From Paractinoplanes deccanensis (GTDB taxonomy: Bacteria > Actinomycetota > Actinomycetes > Mycobacteriales > Micromonosporaceae), in the NCBI RefSeq assembly GCF_016862115.1, contig NZ_BOMI01000033.1:1-64000 (forward strand): a DNA stretch of 64,000 nucleotides. Reading direction: 5' to 3'. The notes beneath the pieces were generated by a model that had not been told where the DNA came from, made no database searches, and worked only from the letters and a program-made list of their open reading frames with translations. Both the position numbers and the translations under genes were made by a program. How positions within the stretch are numbered: the stretch's first letter is position 1; each line of letters begins with the position of its first letter. This document shows, one piece after another, positions 1 through 8,555 of the stretch.

Positions 1-2667
1 GCCGGTCGACGTGATGGCCGCCCGGCCTGCCTCCAAGCGGGCGATCGGGACGCGGAACGGGGAGCAGGAGACGTAGTCGAGGCCCACCTCGTGGAAGAAG
101 TGGACCGACTCCGGGTCGCCGCCGTGTTCGCCGCAGACTCCCAGTTTGAGGGTGGGGCGGGTGGCCCGGCCCTCGGCCGACGCGATCTTCACCAGTCTGC
201 CTACGCCGTCGCGGTCGAGGGACTCGAAGGGGCTGATGCCGAAGATGCCCAGCTCGAGGTAGCGCCAGAAGAAGGCGCCCTCGACGTCGTCGCGGGAGAA
301 GCCCCAGGCCATCTGGGTCAGGTCGTTCGTGCCGAACGAGAAGAACTCCGCCGCCTCGGCTATCTGGCCGGCCGTCAGGGCGGCTCGCGGCACCTCGATC
401 ATCGTGCCGATGAGGACCTCGACGCCCGAGTCTCCCACCACCTCGGCGATGATCTTCTCGGCTTCCGCCCGGACCGTCTCTAGTTCCTGGACCGCGCCCA
501 CCAGCGGGACCATGATCTCCGGCTTGGGGTGGCCGCCCTCGCGGGCCAACTCGACCGCGGCCTCGGCGATCGCACGAACCTGCATGGCGAACAGGCCGGG
601 GATCACCAGGCCCAGGCGTACGCCGCGCAGGCCCAGCATCGGGTTCTGCTCGTGCATGCGGCGCACCGCCGCGAGCAGCTGCTCGTCGTGCTCCGCCTTC
701 TCACCCCGTTCCTTCGCCACCGCCACCTGCACCGCCAGGTCCTCCAGCGACGGCAGGAACTCGTGCAGCGGCGGGTCGATCAGCCGCACCGTCACCGGCA
801 GGCCGTTCATCTCGCGGAAGATCTGCAGGAAGTCGGCTCGCTGCAACGGCTGGAGCGCGCCCAGCGCCTCGTTGCGGTCCGCGTCCGTGCGGGCCAGGAT
901 CAGCTTCTCCACCAGCTCGCGCCGGTCGCCGAGGAACATGTGCTCCGTGCGGCACAGCCCGATCCCCCGCGCCCCGAAGCGGCGGGCCCGGGCCGCGTCG
1001 GCTCCCGTGTCCGCGTTCGTGCGCACGGCCAGCGCCGCCTGCGAGTCCGCGTGGGTCATCAGCAGGTGCACCGCCGACACCAGTGGCTCGTTCGCCAGCG
1101 CCGGGTCGAGGTCGCCCTCGAAGTACTGCACCACCTCGGACGGCCGCACCGGCACCGCGCCCAGGTAGACCCGGCCGGTCGTGCCGTCGATCGACACCGT
1201 GTCGCCCTCGTGGACCACGTGCCCGTTCACCGTGAACTGGTCGCGGCCGACCTCCATCTCGTCGGCGCCGCAGACGCAGGTCTTGCCCATGCCGCGCGCC
1301 ACCACCGCCGCGTGCGACGTCTTGCCACCGCGCGACGTCAGGATGCCCTCCGCCGCGATCATGCCGGGCAGGTCGTCCGGGTTGGTCTCGCGCCGCACCA
1401 GGATGACCTGCTTGCCCTCGGCCGCCGCCCGCACCGCCGCGGACGCGGTGAACACCACCTCGCCCGAGGCCGCGCCCGGCGACGCGCCCACGCCGCGGGT
1501 GATGGCCGACGGCGAGGCCGACAGGTCGAACCGGGGGAACATCAACTGGGCGAGCTGCGCGCCGGAGACCCGGGTGACCGCCTCGTCGAGGTCGATCATG
1601 CCTTCCTCGACGAGCTGCGCCGCGATGGTGAACGCCGCCGCCGCGGTGCGCTTGCCGACGCGGGTCTGCAGCATCCACAGCTTGCCCCGCTCGATGGTGA
1701 ACTCGATGTCGCACAGGTCGTGGTAGTGGGCCTCGAGCCGGGCCATGATGTCGAGCAGCTCGTCGTACGACTTCTTGTCGATCTTTTCGAGGTCCTGCAA
1801 CGGCACCGTGTTGCGGATGCCGGCGACCACGTCCTCGCCCTGTGCGTTCTGCAGGTAGTCGCCGTAGACGCCGCTCTCGCCCGTGGCCGGGTCGCGGGTG
1901 AACGCCACGCCCGTGCCCGAGTCGGCGCCGAGATTGCCGAAGACCATCGCGACCACATTGACCGCCGTGCCGAGATCCGCCGGAATGCGCTCCTGGCGGC
2001 GGTAGAGCACCGCGCGGTCCGCGTTCCACGAGCGGAACACCGCCGCGATCGCCAGGTCGAGCTGTTCCCGGGGGTCCTGCGGGAATTCGTGGCCGGTGTG
2101 CTTGGAGAAGACTTTCTTGTACGCCGCGACGAGCGCTTTGAGATCGTCGGCGTCGAGTTGCACGTCGTCCTTGACGCCCTTGCGCACCTTGGCGTCGTGC
2201 AGCGCGTCCTCGAACTCCTCACCCGGCACGTCGCACACGGTCTTGCCGAACATCTGGATGAGCCGCCGGTAGGAGTCCCAGGCGAACCGGTCGTTGCCGC
2301 CGGCCTGCCGCGACAGCCCCGCCACCGACTCGTCGTTGAGCCCCACGTTGAGGACGGTCTCCATCATGCCCGGCATCGAGAACTTGGCACCGGAGCGCAC
2401 CGAGACCAGCAGCGGATCGGCCGGGTCGCCGAGCGACCGCCCCATCTTCCGCTCCAGCGCGGCGAGATGCTCGTCGATCTCCGAGTCGAGGCCCTCCACC
2501 TGGGCGCCCTCGGCGAGGTACCGCTGACACGCCGCCGTGGTGATCGTGAACCCGGCCGGGACGGGCAGGCCGAGGTTCGTCATCTCCGCGAGATTGGCGC
2601 CCTTGCCGCCGAGCAGATCCTTGAGATCCTTGTTGCCCTCGGCGAAGTCGTAGACGAACTTCTCCAT
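1..2667 (-). CDS. ppdK: Pyruvate phosphate dikinase (3' end cut by window edge)
   Basis: Interconverts pyruvate + ATP + phosphate and phosphoenolpyruvate + AMP + pyrophosphate in the cytosol, linking glycolysis and gluconeogenesis. The frame runs from an ATG at 2667 to the window edge with no stop (889 codons). The family is about 880-900 residues, so only the last few are missing. The N-terminal nucleotide-binding domain carries GGKGANLAEMT. The swivelling domain carries GGKTSHAAVVARGMG with the catalytic phosphohistidine. The C-terminal PEP/pyruvate barrel carries GLCRTEHMF and VCGEHGGDP. The frame at the edge reads SPFRVPIARLEAGRAA, the normal family C-terminus. The gene is transcribed alone and divergent from the ImmA-like gene. 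The identification is firm; only the exact stop is unseen. Confidence 0.96.
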   Translation of the reverse strand, partial: MEKFVYDFAEGNKDLKDLLGGKGANLAEMTNLGLPVPAGFTITTAACQRYLAEGAQVEGLDSEIDEHLAALERKMGRSLGDPADPLLVSVRSGAKFSMPGMMETVLNVGLNDESVAGLSRQAGGNDRFAWDSYRRLIQMFGKTVCDVPGEEFEDALHDAKVRKGVKDDVQLDADDLKALVAAYKKVFSKHTGHEFPQDPREQLDLAIAAVFRSWNADRAVLYRRQERIPADLGTAVNVVAMVFGNLGADSGTGVAFTRDPATGESGVYGDYLQNAQGEDVVAGIRNTVPLQDLEKIDKKSYDELLDIMARLEAHYHDLCDIEFTIERGKLWMLQTRVGKRTAAAAFTIAAQLVEEGMIDLDEAVTRVSGAQLAQLMFPRFDLSASPSAITRGVGASPGAASGEVVFTASAAVRAAAEGKQVILVRRETNPDDLPGMIAAEGILTSRGGKTSHAAVVARGMGKTCVCGADEMEVGRDQFTVNGHVVHEGDTVSIDGTTGRVYLGAVPVRPSEVVQYFEGDLDPALANEPLVSAVHLLMTHADSQAALAVRTNADTGADAARARRFGARGIGLCRTEHMFLGDRRELVEKLILARTDADRNEALGALQPLQRADFLQIFREMNGLPVTVRLIDPPLHEFLPSLEDLAVQVAVAKERGEKAEHDEQLLAAVRRMHEQNPMLGLRGVRLGLVIPGLFAMQVRAIAEAAVELAREGGHPKPEIMVPLVGAVQELETVRAEAEKIIAEVVGDSGVEVLIGTMIEVPRAALTAGQIAEAAEFFSFGTNDLTQMAWGFSRDDVEGAFFWRYLELGIFGISPFESLDRDGVGRLVKIASAEGRATRPTLKLGVCGEHGGDPESVHFFHEVGLDYVSCSPFRVPIARLEAGRAAITSTG

Positions 2668-2849
2668 CGCCCAGTCACCTCCGGTTTCGATTCCGCGGCC
2701 GAACTGGTTTCTGCCCCGAGATTCGTAAGGCTAAGCAAAGATCCGCCGAATAGTTAACAGTCCCGTGGGGTTTTCCACAGGTCACCATCACCTGGTGTTC
2801 GGTAAGCGCTTTCTCCGCGCAGTTCCGCGCACCGAGCCGGGCGGGTACC

Positions 2850-3326
2850 GTGGCCCCGGTGGAGAACCTGCGCCGGCGATGCGAGTCGCGGCTGCGCGGG
2901 ATCCGGGTGCCCGACCCGTTCGATCTGGACGTCTTCTGCGCCGAGGTGGCCGAGCGGCGCGGCCGTCCGCTGATCCGGCGGCCGGTGCCCGGGCTCAGCG
3001 CGGACGCGCCCTGTGGCCTGTGGATCGGCACGCCCGAGGCCGACCACGTCTTCTACGACCCCGGCACGTCCCCGCTGCACGCGGAGCACATCGTGCTGCA
3101 CGAGCTGGCCCACATCCTCAGCGGACACTCCGGCGCCGACGGCCCGCTCGCCCGGCTCTTCCCCGACCTCGACCCGGCGACCGTCGCCCGCGTGCTGGGC
3201 CGTGCCGCCTACTCCGACGACCAGGAGCGCGAGGCCGAGATGATGGCGTCGCTGATCCGCGGCCGCTCCCCCAGGGCTCCCCGCACCACGTGGGGCCGGG
3301 TCGCGAAGGCGCTGGGCCTGGAGTGA
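2850..3326 (+). CDS. ImmA/IrrE-like metallo-endopeptidase domain protein
   Basis: Small cytosolic protein of 158 residues with a zinc-protease HExxH motif, HELAH at residues 84-88, inside IVLHELAHILSGH. This is the pattern of ImmA/IrrE (COG2856) proteins, which in known cases cleave or relieve XRE repressors. The C-terminal part has the usual acidic helix (YSDDQEREAEMMASLI) that supplies further zinc ligands. Its stop overlaps the start of the next gene (GTGA at 3323-3326), so the two are translationally coupled. A convergent XRE regulator lies just beyond. The three are best read as one set: DNA-binding regulator, protease and membrane protein. The GTG at 2850 is used here; a GTG at 2859 is an equally possible start. 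Its substrate is inferred from context only. Confidence 0.82.
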   Translation: MAPVENLRRRCESRLRGIRVPDPFDLDVFCAEVAERRGRPLIRRPVPGLSADAPCGLWIGTPEADHVFYDPGTSPLHAEHIVLHELAHILSGHSGADGPLARLFPDLDPATVARVLGRAAYSDDQEREAEMMASLIRGRSPRAPRTTWGRVAKALGLE

Positions 3327-4381
3327 TCCTCTCGGCGGTCCTGCTGACCCTGCTCTGGGGCATGGCGATCGCCCGCTTCCCGACCCTGTTCCGCGACGAC
3401 CGCCAGCGCGCGCTGTGGGCGTCGGTCGCCGCGGTCGCCGTCGCCAAGACGTTCTCCTTCCCGCCGGTCCTCGCCGAGACGGGCGCGCCCGCCGTTCCGC
3501 ATCTGTTCGGCGTGCTCGCGGCGTTCTTCCTGCTGCGCTTCGTCACGCTGGCCACCGGCCGGGGCGACAAGCGGCGGCAGGCCGCCCTGGTGGGCGCCGT
3601 TCTCGTGACGCTCGCGGTGCTGGCCGCCGGCGACACTCCTCCCGCGCCGCGCATCCCGACCCGCGACGTCGCCTACTGGGTGATCCTGGAGACGTATCTC
3701 GGCTACATCCTGATCAGCGCGACGGCGCTGTTCTGGTCCACGAGCCGGCAGGCCACCCCCGGGCTGCCCCGGCTGGCGCTGCGGCTCATGGCGGCCGGCA
3801 CGGCGGTCATCACGGTCTTCGCCGTCTTCCGGATCGCCGCGCTGGTCGTGCACGACCTGCGGGCCGTCGAGCCGGCCGCCGAGCGCGTGCAGACCGTCGC
3901 CGTCCTGCTCACCGTCACCGGCGGCATGATCGCGGCGAGCCCGCGGGCGCGGAGCGCCGTCACCGCGTACCGCTCACTGATCGTTCTGCGTCCCCTGTGG
4001 AAGGCCATGCGCGACGCGTTCCCCGAGGTCATCCTCTTCACCCCGCGCCGGGCGATGGTCGAGCTCGCCGGCGTCGACGACGTGCACCTGCGCCTCTACC
4101 GGCGGGTCATCGAGATCCGCGACGGCATGCTGGCCCTGCGCCCCTATCTCGCGCCGGACGGCGACCCGGCGGCCGATCGGGCGACGGCGGAGGCCCATCA
4201 ACTGGTACGGGCGCTGCAGCGCCGCAACGCGGGCGAGCTCGCCGAGGCGAGCGCCGCGGAGTGGGCGCCGGTCGGCCCGACGCTGGCCGAGGAGGTGGCG
4301 TGGCTGAGCCGGGTCAGCCGGGCCTATCGCCGGGCCGGGCGGAGCGCTCGGACTCCCACACCTTCCGGATCAGCTCGTTGA
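3323..4381 (+). CDS. MAB_1171c-like membrane protein with cytosolic C-terminal domain (DUF6545 type)
   Basis: A protein of 352 residues whose N-terminal half is a row of about seven hydrophobic helices, starting with VILSAVLLTLLWGMAIARF. The C-terminal half is soluble, from about residue 215 (RSLIVLRPLWKAMRDAFPEV), and includes the typical LRLYRRVIEIRDGMLALRPY segment. Proteins of this build are annotated in actinobacteria as MAB_1171c putative transporters. No transport activity is established for them to my knowledge. The GTG start overlaps the stop of the ImmA-like gene by 4 bases. The 3' end overlaps the convergent XRE gene by 68 bases. The co-occurrence with XRE and ImmA/IrrE genes suggests a signalling or stress module, which is inference. 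Confidence 0.75.
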   Translation: MILSAVLLTLLWGMAIARFPTLFRDDRQRALWASVAAVAVAKTFSFPPVLAETGAPAVPHLFGVLAAFFLLRFVTLATGRGDKRRQAALVGAVLVTLAVLAAGDTPPAPRIPTRDVAYWVILETYLGYILISATALFWSTSRQATPGLPRLALRLMAAGTAVITVFAVFRIAALVVHDLRAVEPAAERVQTVAVLLTVTGGMIAASPRARSAVTAYRSLIVLRPLWKAMRDAFPEVILFTPRRAMVELAGVDDVHLRLYRRVIEIRDGMLALRPYLAPDGDPAADRATAEAHQLVRALQRRNAGELAEASAAEWAPVGPTLAEEVAWLSRVSRAYRRAGRSARTPTPSGSAR

Positions 4382-4736
4382 TCGTGTCGCGGCCGCGCGG
4401 CGACACGTCCGCCGCCCGCAGGGCGATCTCGGTGACCCCTGCGTCGCGGATGGTGCGCAGCAGCTCGAGCTGACTGTCGACGCGGGCGGCCTGCTCGTCG
4501 TCGAGGAAGTAGGCCACCGGGACCCCGAAGTAGGTGGCCAGGGCGGTCAGGTGCTGGATCGTCGGGTTGCCGCGGCGGCCGGTGCGCAACTGCCAGATGT
4601 ACGTGTGGGAGATCGGCACGCCCTGATCGGCGCGGATCGCCTCGGACACGGCCATGTAGCTCGGCTCGCCCTGCCCCGCCGGCCGGACCGAGCGGAACAG
4701 CCGATCGAGCTTCTCGGCGATGGAGAAGGCGCCCAC
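4314..4736 (-). CDS. XRE-type helix-turn-helix regulator
   Basis: DNA-binding regulator of 140 residues. The frame stays open upstream, but the GTG at 4736 is chosen because a strong ribosome site (gggaggg) sits just before it and the protein then begins at the family start (VGAFSIAEKLDRLFRSV). The helix-turn-helix is in the first 75 residues and contains ISHTYIWQLRTGRRGNPT followed by a helix ending in FGVPVAYFLDD. The C-terminal half is helical and may sense a partner. The gene converges on the MAB_1171c-like gene with a 68-base tail overlap and is divergent from the P450 gene. It is the obvious candidate repressor and protease substrate for the neighbouring ImmA-like protein; that link is inferred. 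Confidence 0.82.
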   Translation of the reverse strand: MGAFSIAEKLDRLFRSVRPAGQGEPSYMAVSEAIRADQGVPISHTYIWQLRTGRRGNPTIQHLTALATYFGVPVAYFLDDEQAARVDSQLELLRTIRDAGVTEIALRAADVSPRGRDTINELIRKVWESERSARPGDRPG

Positions 4737-5008
4737 CCACGCCTCCCTCCCCCGTGATGGGTGGCCCCCGTGAGACGGCCCCCGTGACAGATGAGGTGCC
4801 CACCATACAGCGAACGACGTCCATGAGCAGGGACCGCGCCGTGCGGTCCATGCACATCCCCCGATGCAGGACGCCATAAACTGTGGTTGATGGGCCCGAC
4901 CGAGCCTAAGCCAGCCGGTGGGCGGCACTCAACCCCTTAACCCCTCTCGTTGTTGATACTCACCGGTAGGCTTCGAGACGCGTCGATGCAGCCCGAGAGG
5001 AGCCCGCC

Positions 5009-6229
5009 GTGACGACCGTCGTCGAGAGCCCCGAGGTCCTGACCCTGCTCACGGAGCTCACCACGCTGACCGGCCGGGAGGATCCCTATCCCCGGTACGC
5101 CCGCCTGCGCGAGATCTCGCCGATCGTGCGCGCCGGCGACAACGCCCTGGTCGTGACCCGGCACGCGGACTGCGCGGCGGTCACCCGCGACCCCAAGCTC
5201 GGGCACATGCCCGCGCACATGCTCGCGTTCGTCGGCTTTCCCGACTGGGCCGAGCACCCCGCGCTGCAACAGTTCTTCACCAGCCTGATCGCGCAGAACC
5301 CGCCCGACCACACGCGCCTGCGCCGGCTCGTCAGCTCACGTTTCACCGCCCGCCGCGTGCAGGAGCTGCGGCCCGCCATCGAGCACATGGTCGGCGAGCT
5401 CCTCGACGACCTGGCGGACAGCCGCGAGGCCGACTTCGTCGGGGCGTTCGCGTTCCCGTTGCCGGTCAACGTCATCGGGGAGCTGCTCGGCGTACCGAAA
5501 GAGGATCGTGCGCAGTTCCAGACGCTCGTGCGGGACTGGTCGCAGGTGCTCGACATCATCACGCCCGAGGTCCTCAAGAAGGCGGACCCGGCCGCCCAGA
5601 TGATGCGCGACTACCTGACCGGCCTGGCCGCCGAGCGCCGCCGGCACCCGCAGGACGACCTGCTCAGCGCGCTGGTCAGCGCCGAGGAGGAGGGCGACCG
5701 CCTCACCGAGGACGAGCTGCTCACGATGGCCGCGCTGCTGTTCGCCGCCGGCTTCGAGACGACCACCAACCTGCTCGCGAACGGCCTGGTCGCGCTCCTC
5801 GCGAACCCGGGCCAGCTGCCCGCGCTCGCGGAGGATCCGGTGGCCGCCGTGGAGGAGCTGCTGCGCTTCGACTCGCCGGTGCAGATCGTCGGCCGGGTCG
5901 CCTGGGAGCCCACGACGATCGCGGGTGTCGCCATCGAGCCCGGCGACCGGCTGGTGGCCTACCTCGGGGCGGGCAACCGGGACCCGGAGCGCTTCGCCGA
6001 GCCGGACCGGCTCGACCTGCGCCGCGCCGACAACGCGCCGCTGTCGTTCGGCGGGGGCATCCACTATTGCCTCGGCGCGCCGCTCGCCCGGCTGGAGGCG
6101 CAGGTGGCGCTGCCCGAGCTGATGCGCCGGCTGCCGCGCCTGGCACTCGCCGGCGGCGCCGAGCGCCGCAACAGCCTCACCCTGCGGGGTTACACCAAGC
6201 TGCCGGTGACCACGAGGGAGGGAAAATAA
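5009..6229 (+). CDS. Cytochrome P450 (class I bacterial type)
   Basis: Heme monooxygenase of 406 residues, the usual size for soluble bacterial P450s. All signature elements are present: the I-helix oxygen-binding motif AGFETT at 247-252, the K-helix ExxR at E283-R286, and the heme loop FGGGIHYCLGAPLARLEA with the cysteine ligand at Cys354. The GTG start at 5009 follows a good ribosome site (gagaggag). No ferredoxin or ferredoxin reductase lies next to it, so electrons must come from elsewhere, and no biosynthetic cluster surrounds it. The substrate cannot be told from sequence. It is divergent from the XRE regulator (intergenic 4737-5008), which might control it. A hairpin follows the stop. 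Confidence 0.95.
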   Translation: MTTVVESPEVLTLLTELTTLTGREDPYPRYARLREISPIVRAGDNALVVTRHADCAAVTRDPKLGHMPAHMLAFVGFPDWAEHPALQQFFTSLIAQNPPDHTRLRRLVSSRFTARRVQELRPAIEHMVGELLDDLADSREADFVGAFAFPLPVNVIGELLGVPKEDRAQFQTLVRDWSQVLDIITPEVLKKADPAAQMMRDYLTGLAAERRRHPQDDLLSALVSAEEEGDRLTEDELLTMAALLFAAGFETTTNLLANGLVALLANPGQLPALAEDPVAAVEELLRFDSPVQIVGRVAWEPTTIAGVAIEPGDRLVAYLGAGNRDPERFAEPDRLDLRRADNAPLSFGGGIHYCLGAPLARLEAQVALPELMRRLPRLALAGGAERRNSLTLRGYTKLPVTTREGK

Positions 6230-6231
6230 GG

Positions 6232-6273
6232 GCGCCGCTGTGAATTCCACGGGGGAAGAACTCACAACGGCGC
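6232..6273. terminator. Hairpin between convergent genes
   Basis: Arms 6232-6243 and 6262-6273 pair over 12 positions with one mismatch, and pairing continues inward for three more pairs after a mismatch. The loop is about ten bases. It starts just after the P450 stop and lies 60 bases beyond the lipoprotein stop on the other strand, so it can end transcription from both sides. There is no clear U-tract on the + strand. Confidence 0.6.
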
Positions 6274-6332
6274 ACTCGGAACATTAGACCAGACGGGGCG
6301 CTCTGTCCATCCCGTCCAGCGCATTCACAGCT

Positions 6333-7031
6333 CTATCCGACTCTTTGCACGACCGAGCCCACGAGCTTCGGCCAGTCGGTGGCGAAGTTCGGCGACGTGC
6401 TGGCGTTGTTCAGCTGATAGAGGGCGTACGCGTCGACCAGCACGACGTTGCGGCTCGACAGCACGGCGACCGCGGTGTCCGCGGTGCCGGGATGCTTCGG
6501 CTCGTACTTCTTGTGGCGGATCACCACGAAGCCGGACCAGCCGCTCTCGTCCAGCGTCTTGATCTCGACGGTCTCGGTGTAGGCCGGCTCGGACTTCTCG
6601 TCGTTGACCGTCGCCGGCACCGACACGTCGGCCTTGCAGCCGTCGGCGACGGCACGCAGCGCCGCCTGGGCCGCCTGGGCCGCGCTCGGGTCACCGTAGA
6701 CCAGCGCGGTCTGGTCGAGGGTCTGCGCGCCCTTCTCGCCCTCGTCCACGAAGGACGCGGCCACCACCTCGCCGCCCGGCGGCACCGGCGGCGGCGTCGA
6801 CGTGCCGCCGCAGATGCTGACCAGCTGGTTCGGGTCGGGTGACTGCGCCGGCGGCTGCCAGGTCGGCCCGATGTCGGCCGCCTGCAGCAGCGCCCCGCGC
6901 ATGGTGGTGGCGGCGATCAGGCCGGTCGGCTCCGGCGCCGGATCGTCGTCGCCGGACGAGCACGCGCCGGCCACGAGCAGGGCGCAGAGCACGGCGGCGG
7001 CGGTGCGGGCGACTCTCCCGGTCACGAACAT
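6333..7031 (-). CDS. Lipoprotein with sensor-like extracellular domain
   Basis: Exported lipoprotein of 232 residues. The ATG at 7031 gives a short basic start, a hydrophobic stretch and the lipobox VAGAC with the lipid-bearing Cys at residue 24; an in-frame ATG further upstream would bury the signal. The mature part opens with an acidic, Pro-rich linker and then a domain with the pattern LLQAADIGPTWQ, a later ADGCKA and a C-terminal ending near DWPKLVGSVVQRV. This resembles the PknH-type extracellular sensor domain of actinobacterial lipoproteins and kinases. The match is by feel, not by search. Nothing nearby names a ligand. The gene is divergent from glcD with only 62 bases between starts. 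Confidence 0.6.
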   Translation of the reverse strand: MFVTGRVARTAAAVLCALLVAGACSSGDDDPAPEPTGLIAATTMRGALLQAADIGPTWQPPAQSPDPNQLVSICGGTSTPPPVPPGGEVVAASFVDEGEKGAQTLDQTALVYGDPSAAQAAQAALRAVADGCKADVSVPATVNDEKSEPAYTETVEIKTLDESGWSGFVVIRHKKYEPKHPGTADTAVAVLSSRNVVLVDAYALYQLNNASTSPNFATDWPKLVGSVVQRVG

Positions 7032-7093
7032 CGGGCCATCTTCGCAGAACACATACGGTGACGAATCCGAGCGCAACGGGTTAGGTTGTCGGG

Positions 7094-8554
7094 GTGACCG
7101 ACCTCGATGCGCTCGCCCGGCGGCTGCGGGAGAGTCTCGGCTCCGGCCAGGTCATCACCGACCGGCAGGAGCTTCGCACGTACGAGTGCGACGGCCTCGC
7201 CCACTACCGTGTCGTCCCGGCGATCGTGGCCCTGCCGCACACCGCCGAGCAGGTCGCCACGGTGGTGCGGGCCTGCGCCGACGCCAAGGTGCCCTTCGTG
7301 GCGCGGGGCTCCGGCACCGGGCTCTCCGGCGGGGCGCTGCCGCACGCCGACGGGGTGCTGATCGTGACCGCGCAGATGCGCCGCATCCTCGACGTGGTCC
7401 CCGAGGACGAGCGTGCCGTCGTCGAGCCCGGCGTGATCAACCTCCAGGTCACCCGGGCCGCGTCGCCGCACGGCTACTACTACGCGCCCGACCCGTCGAG
7501 CCAGCAGATCTGCTCGATCGGCGGCAACGTGGCGGAGAACTCCGGCGGCGCCCACTGCCTCAAGTACGGCTTCACCACCAACCACGTCACCGGCCTCCAG
7601 TTCGTCGCCCCCGACGGCGAGCTGGTGCGCGTCGGCGGCCGCGCCGAGGACCCGCCCGGCTACGACCTGCTCGGCGCGTTCGTCGGCTCGGAGGGCACGC
7701 TCGGCATCGCCACCGAGGTGACCGTGCGCCTGACCCGCCTGCCCGAGTCGGTGCGCACGCTGCTCGCGGCCTTCCACGGCGTCGACGCGGCGGGCGCCGC
7801 CACCAGTGCGATCATCGCGGCCGGGGTGGTGCCGGCGGCGGTCGAGATGATGGACGCGCTCGCCATCGAGGCGGCCGAGGCCGCGGTGGCCTGCGGCTAT
7901 CCGCCCGGCGCCGGGGCGGTCCTGATCGTCGAGCTGGACGGGCCGGCGGCCGAGGTCGAGGCGCAGTTCGAGGAGGTCACCGCGCTCTGCGAGGAGAGCG
8001 GCGCGTTCGAGATCCGCATCGCGGCCGACGACGCCGAGCGGGCGCTGTTCTGGAAGGGCCGCAAGTCGGCGTTCGCGGCGGTCGGCCGGATCAGCCCGGA
8101 CTACATCGTGCAGGACGGCGTGATCCCGCGGACCGCCCTGCCGTCGGTGCTCCGCAAGATCGACGAGGTGGCCGCGGAGAACGGCGTGCGGGTGGCGAAC
8201 GTCTTCCACGCCGGCGACGGCAACCTGCATCCACTGGTGCTCTTCGACGACGGCGTCCCCGGCGAGGCGGAACGCGCCGAGACCACCTCCGGCGCGATCA
8301 TCGACCTCTGCATCGAGTACGGCGGATCGATCACCGGCGAGCACGGCGTCGGCGCCGACAAGGCCAAGTACATGCCGCGCATGTTCGGCGACGACGACCT
8401 CGACACCATGCAGCTGCTGCGCTGCGCCTTCGACCCGGACGGCCTGGCCAACCCCGGCAAGATCTTCCCGACCCCGCGGCTCTGCGGCGAACGGCCGGGC
8501 CGCCACCGGGCGGCGGAGGACGAGGACCGCTTCCCCGGCGTGGAGGTGTTCTGA
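7094..8554 (+). CDS. glcD: FAD-linked oxidase, glycolate/D-lactate dehydrogenase subunit D
   Basis: Flavoprotein of 486 residues in the VAO/GlcD family. It oxidises a 2-hydroxy acid such as glycolate or D-lactate to the 2-oxo acid. The FAD-binding half has the PFVARGSGTGLSGGALP loop near residue 80 and CSIGGNVAENSGG near 145. The C-terminal cap has NVFHAGDGNLHP and ends with ITGEHGVG and ANPGKIFP, the family's C-terminal signature. It starts with GTG at 7094 and is followed directly by glcE and glcF, with gaps of one base each, so all three form one operon and one enzyme complex. Whether the true substrate is glycolate or D-lactate cannot be decided from sequence. Confidence 0.93.
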   Translation: MTDLDALARRLRESLGSGQVITDRQELRTYECDGLAHYRVVPAIVALPHTAEQVATVVRACADAKVPFVARGSGTGLSGGALPHADGVLIVTAQMRRILDVVPEDERAVVEPGVINLQVTRAASPHGYYYAPDPSSQQICSIGGNVAENSGGAHCLKYGFTTNHVTGLQFVAPDGELVRVGGRAEDPPGYDLLGAFVGSEGTLGIATEVTVRLTRLPESVRTLLAAFHGVDAAGAATSAIIAAGVVPAAVEMMDALAIEAAEAAVACGYPPGAGAVLIVELDGPAAEVEAQFEEVTALCEESGAFEIRIAADDAERALFWKGRKSAFAAVGRISPDYIVQDGVIPRTALPSVLRKIDEVAAENGVRVANVFHAGDGNLHPLVLFDDGVPGEAERAETTSGAIIDLCIEYGGSITGEHGVGADKAKYMPRMFGDDDLDTMQLLRCAFDPDGLANPGKIFPTPRLCGERPGRHRAAEDEDRFPGVEVF

Positions 8555-8555
8555 G

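Noticed and set aside
529..2757. A 742-codon open frame on the + strand
   Set aside because: It is antisense to the dikinase gene, which has clear motifs. The product is a low-complexity Arg/His/Leu string, as expected of a shadow frame in GC-rich DNA.
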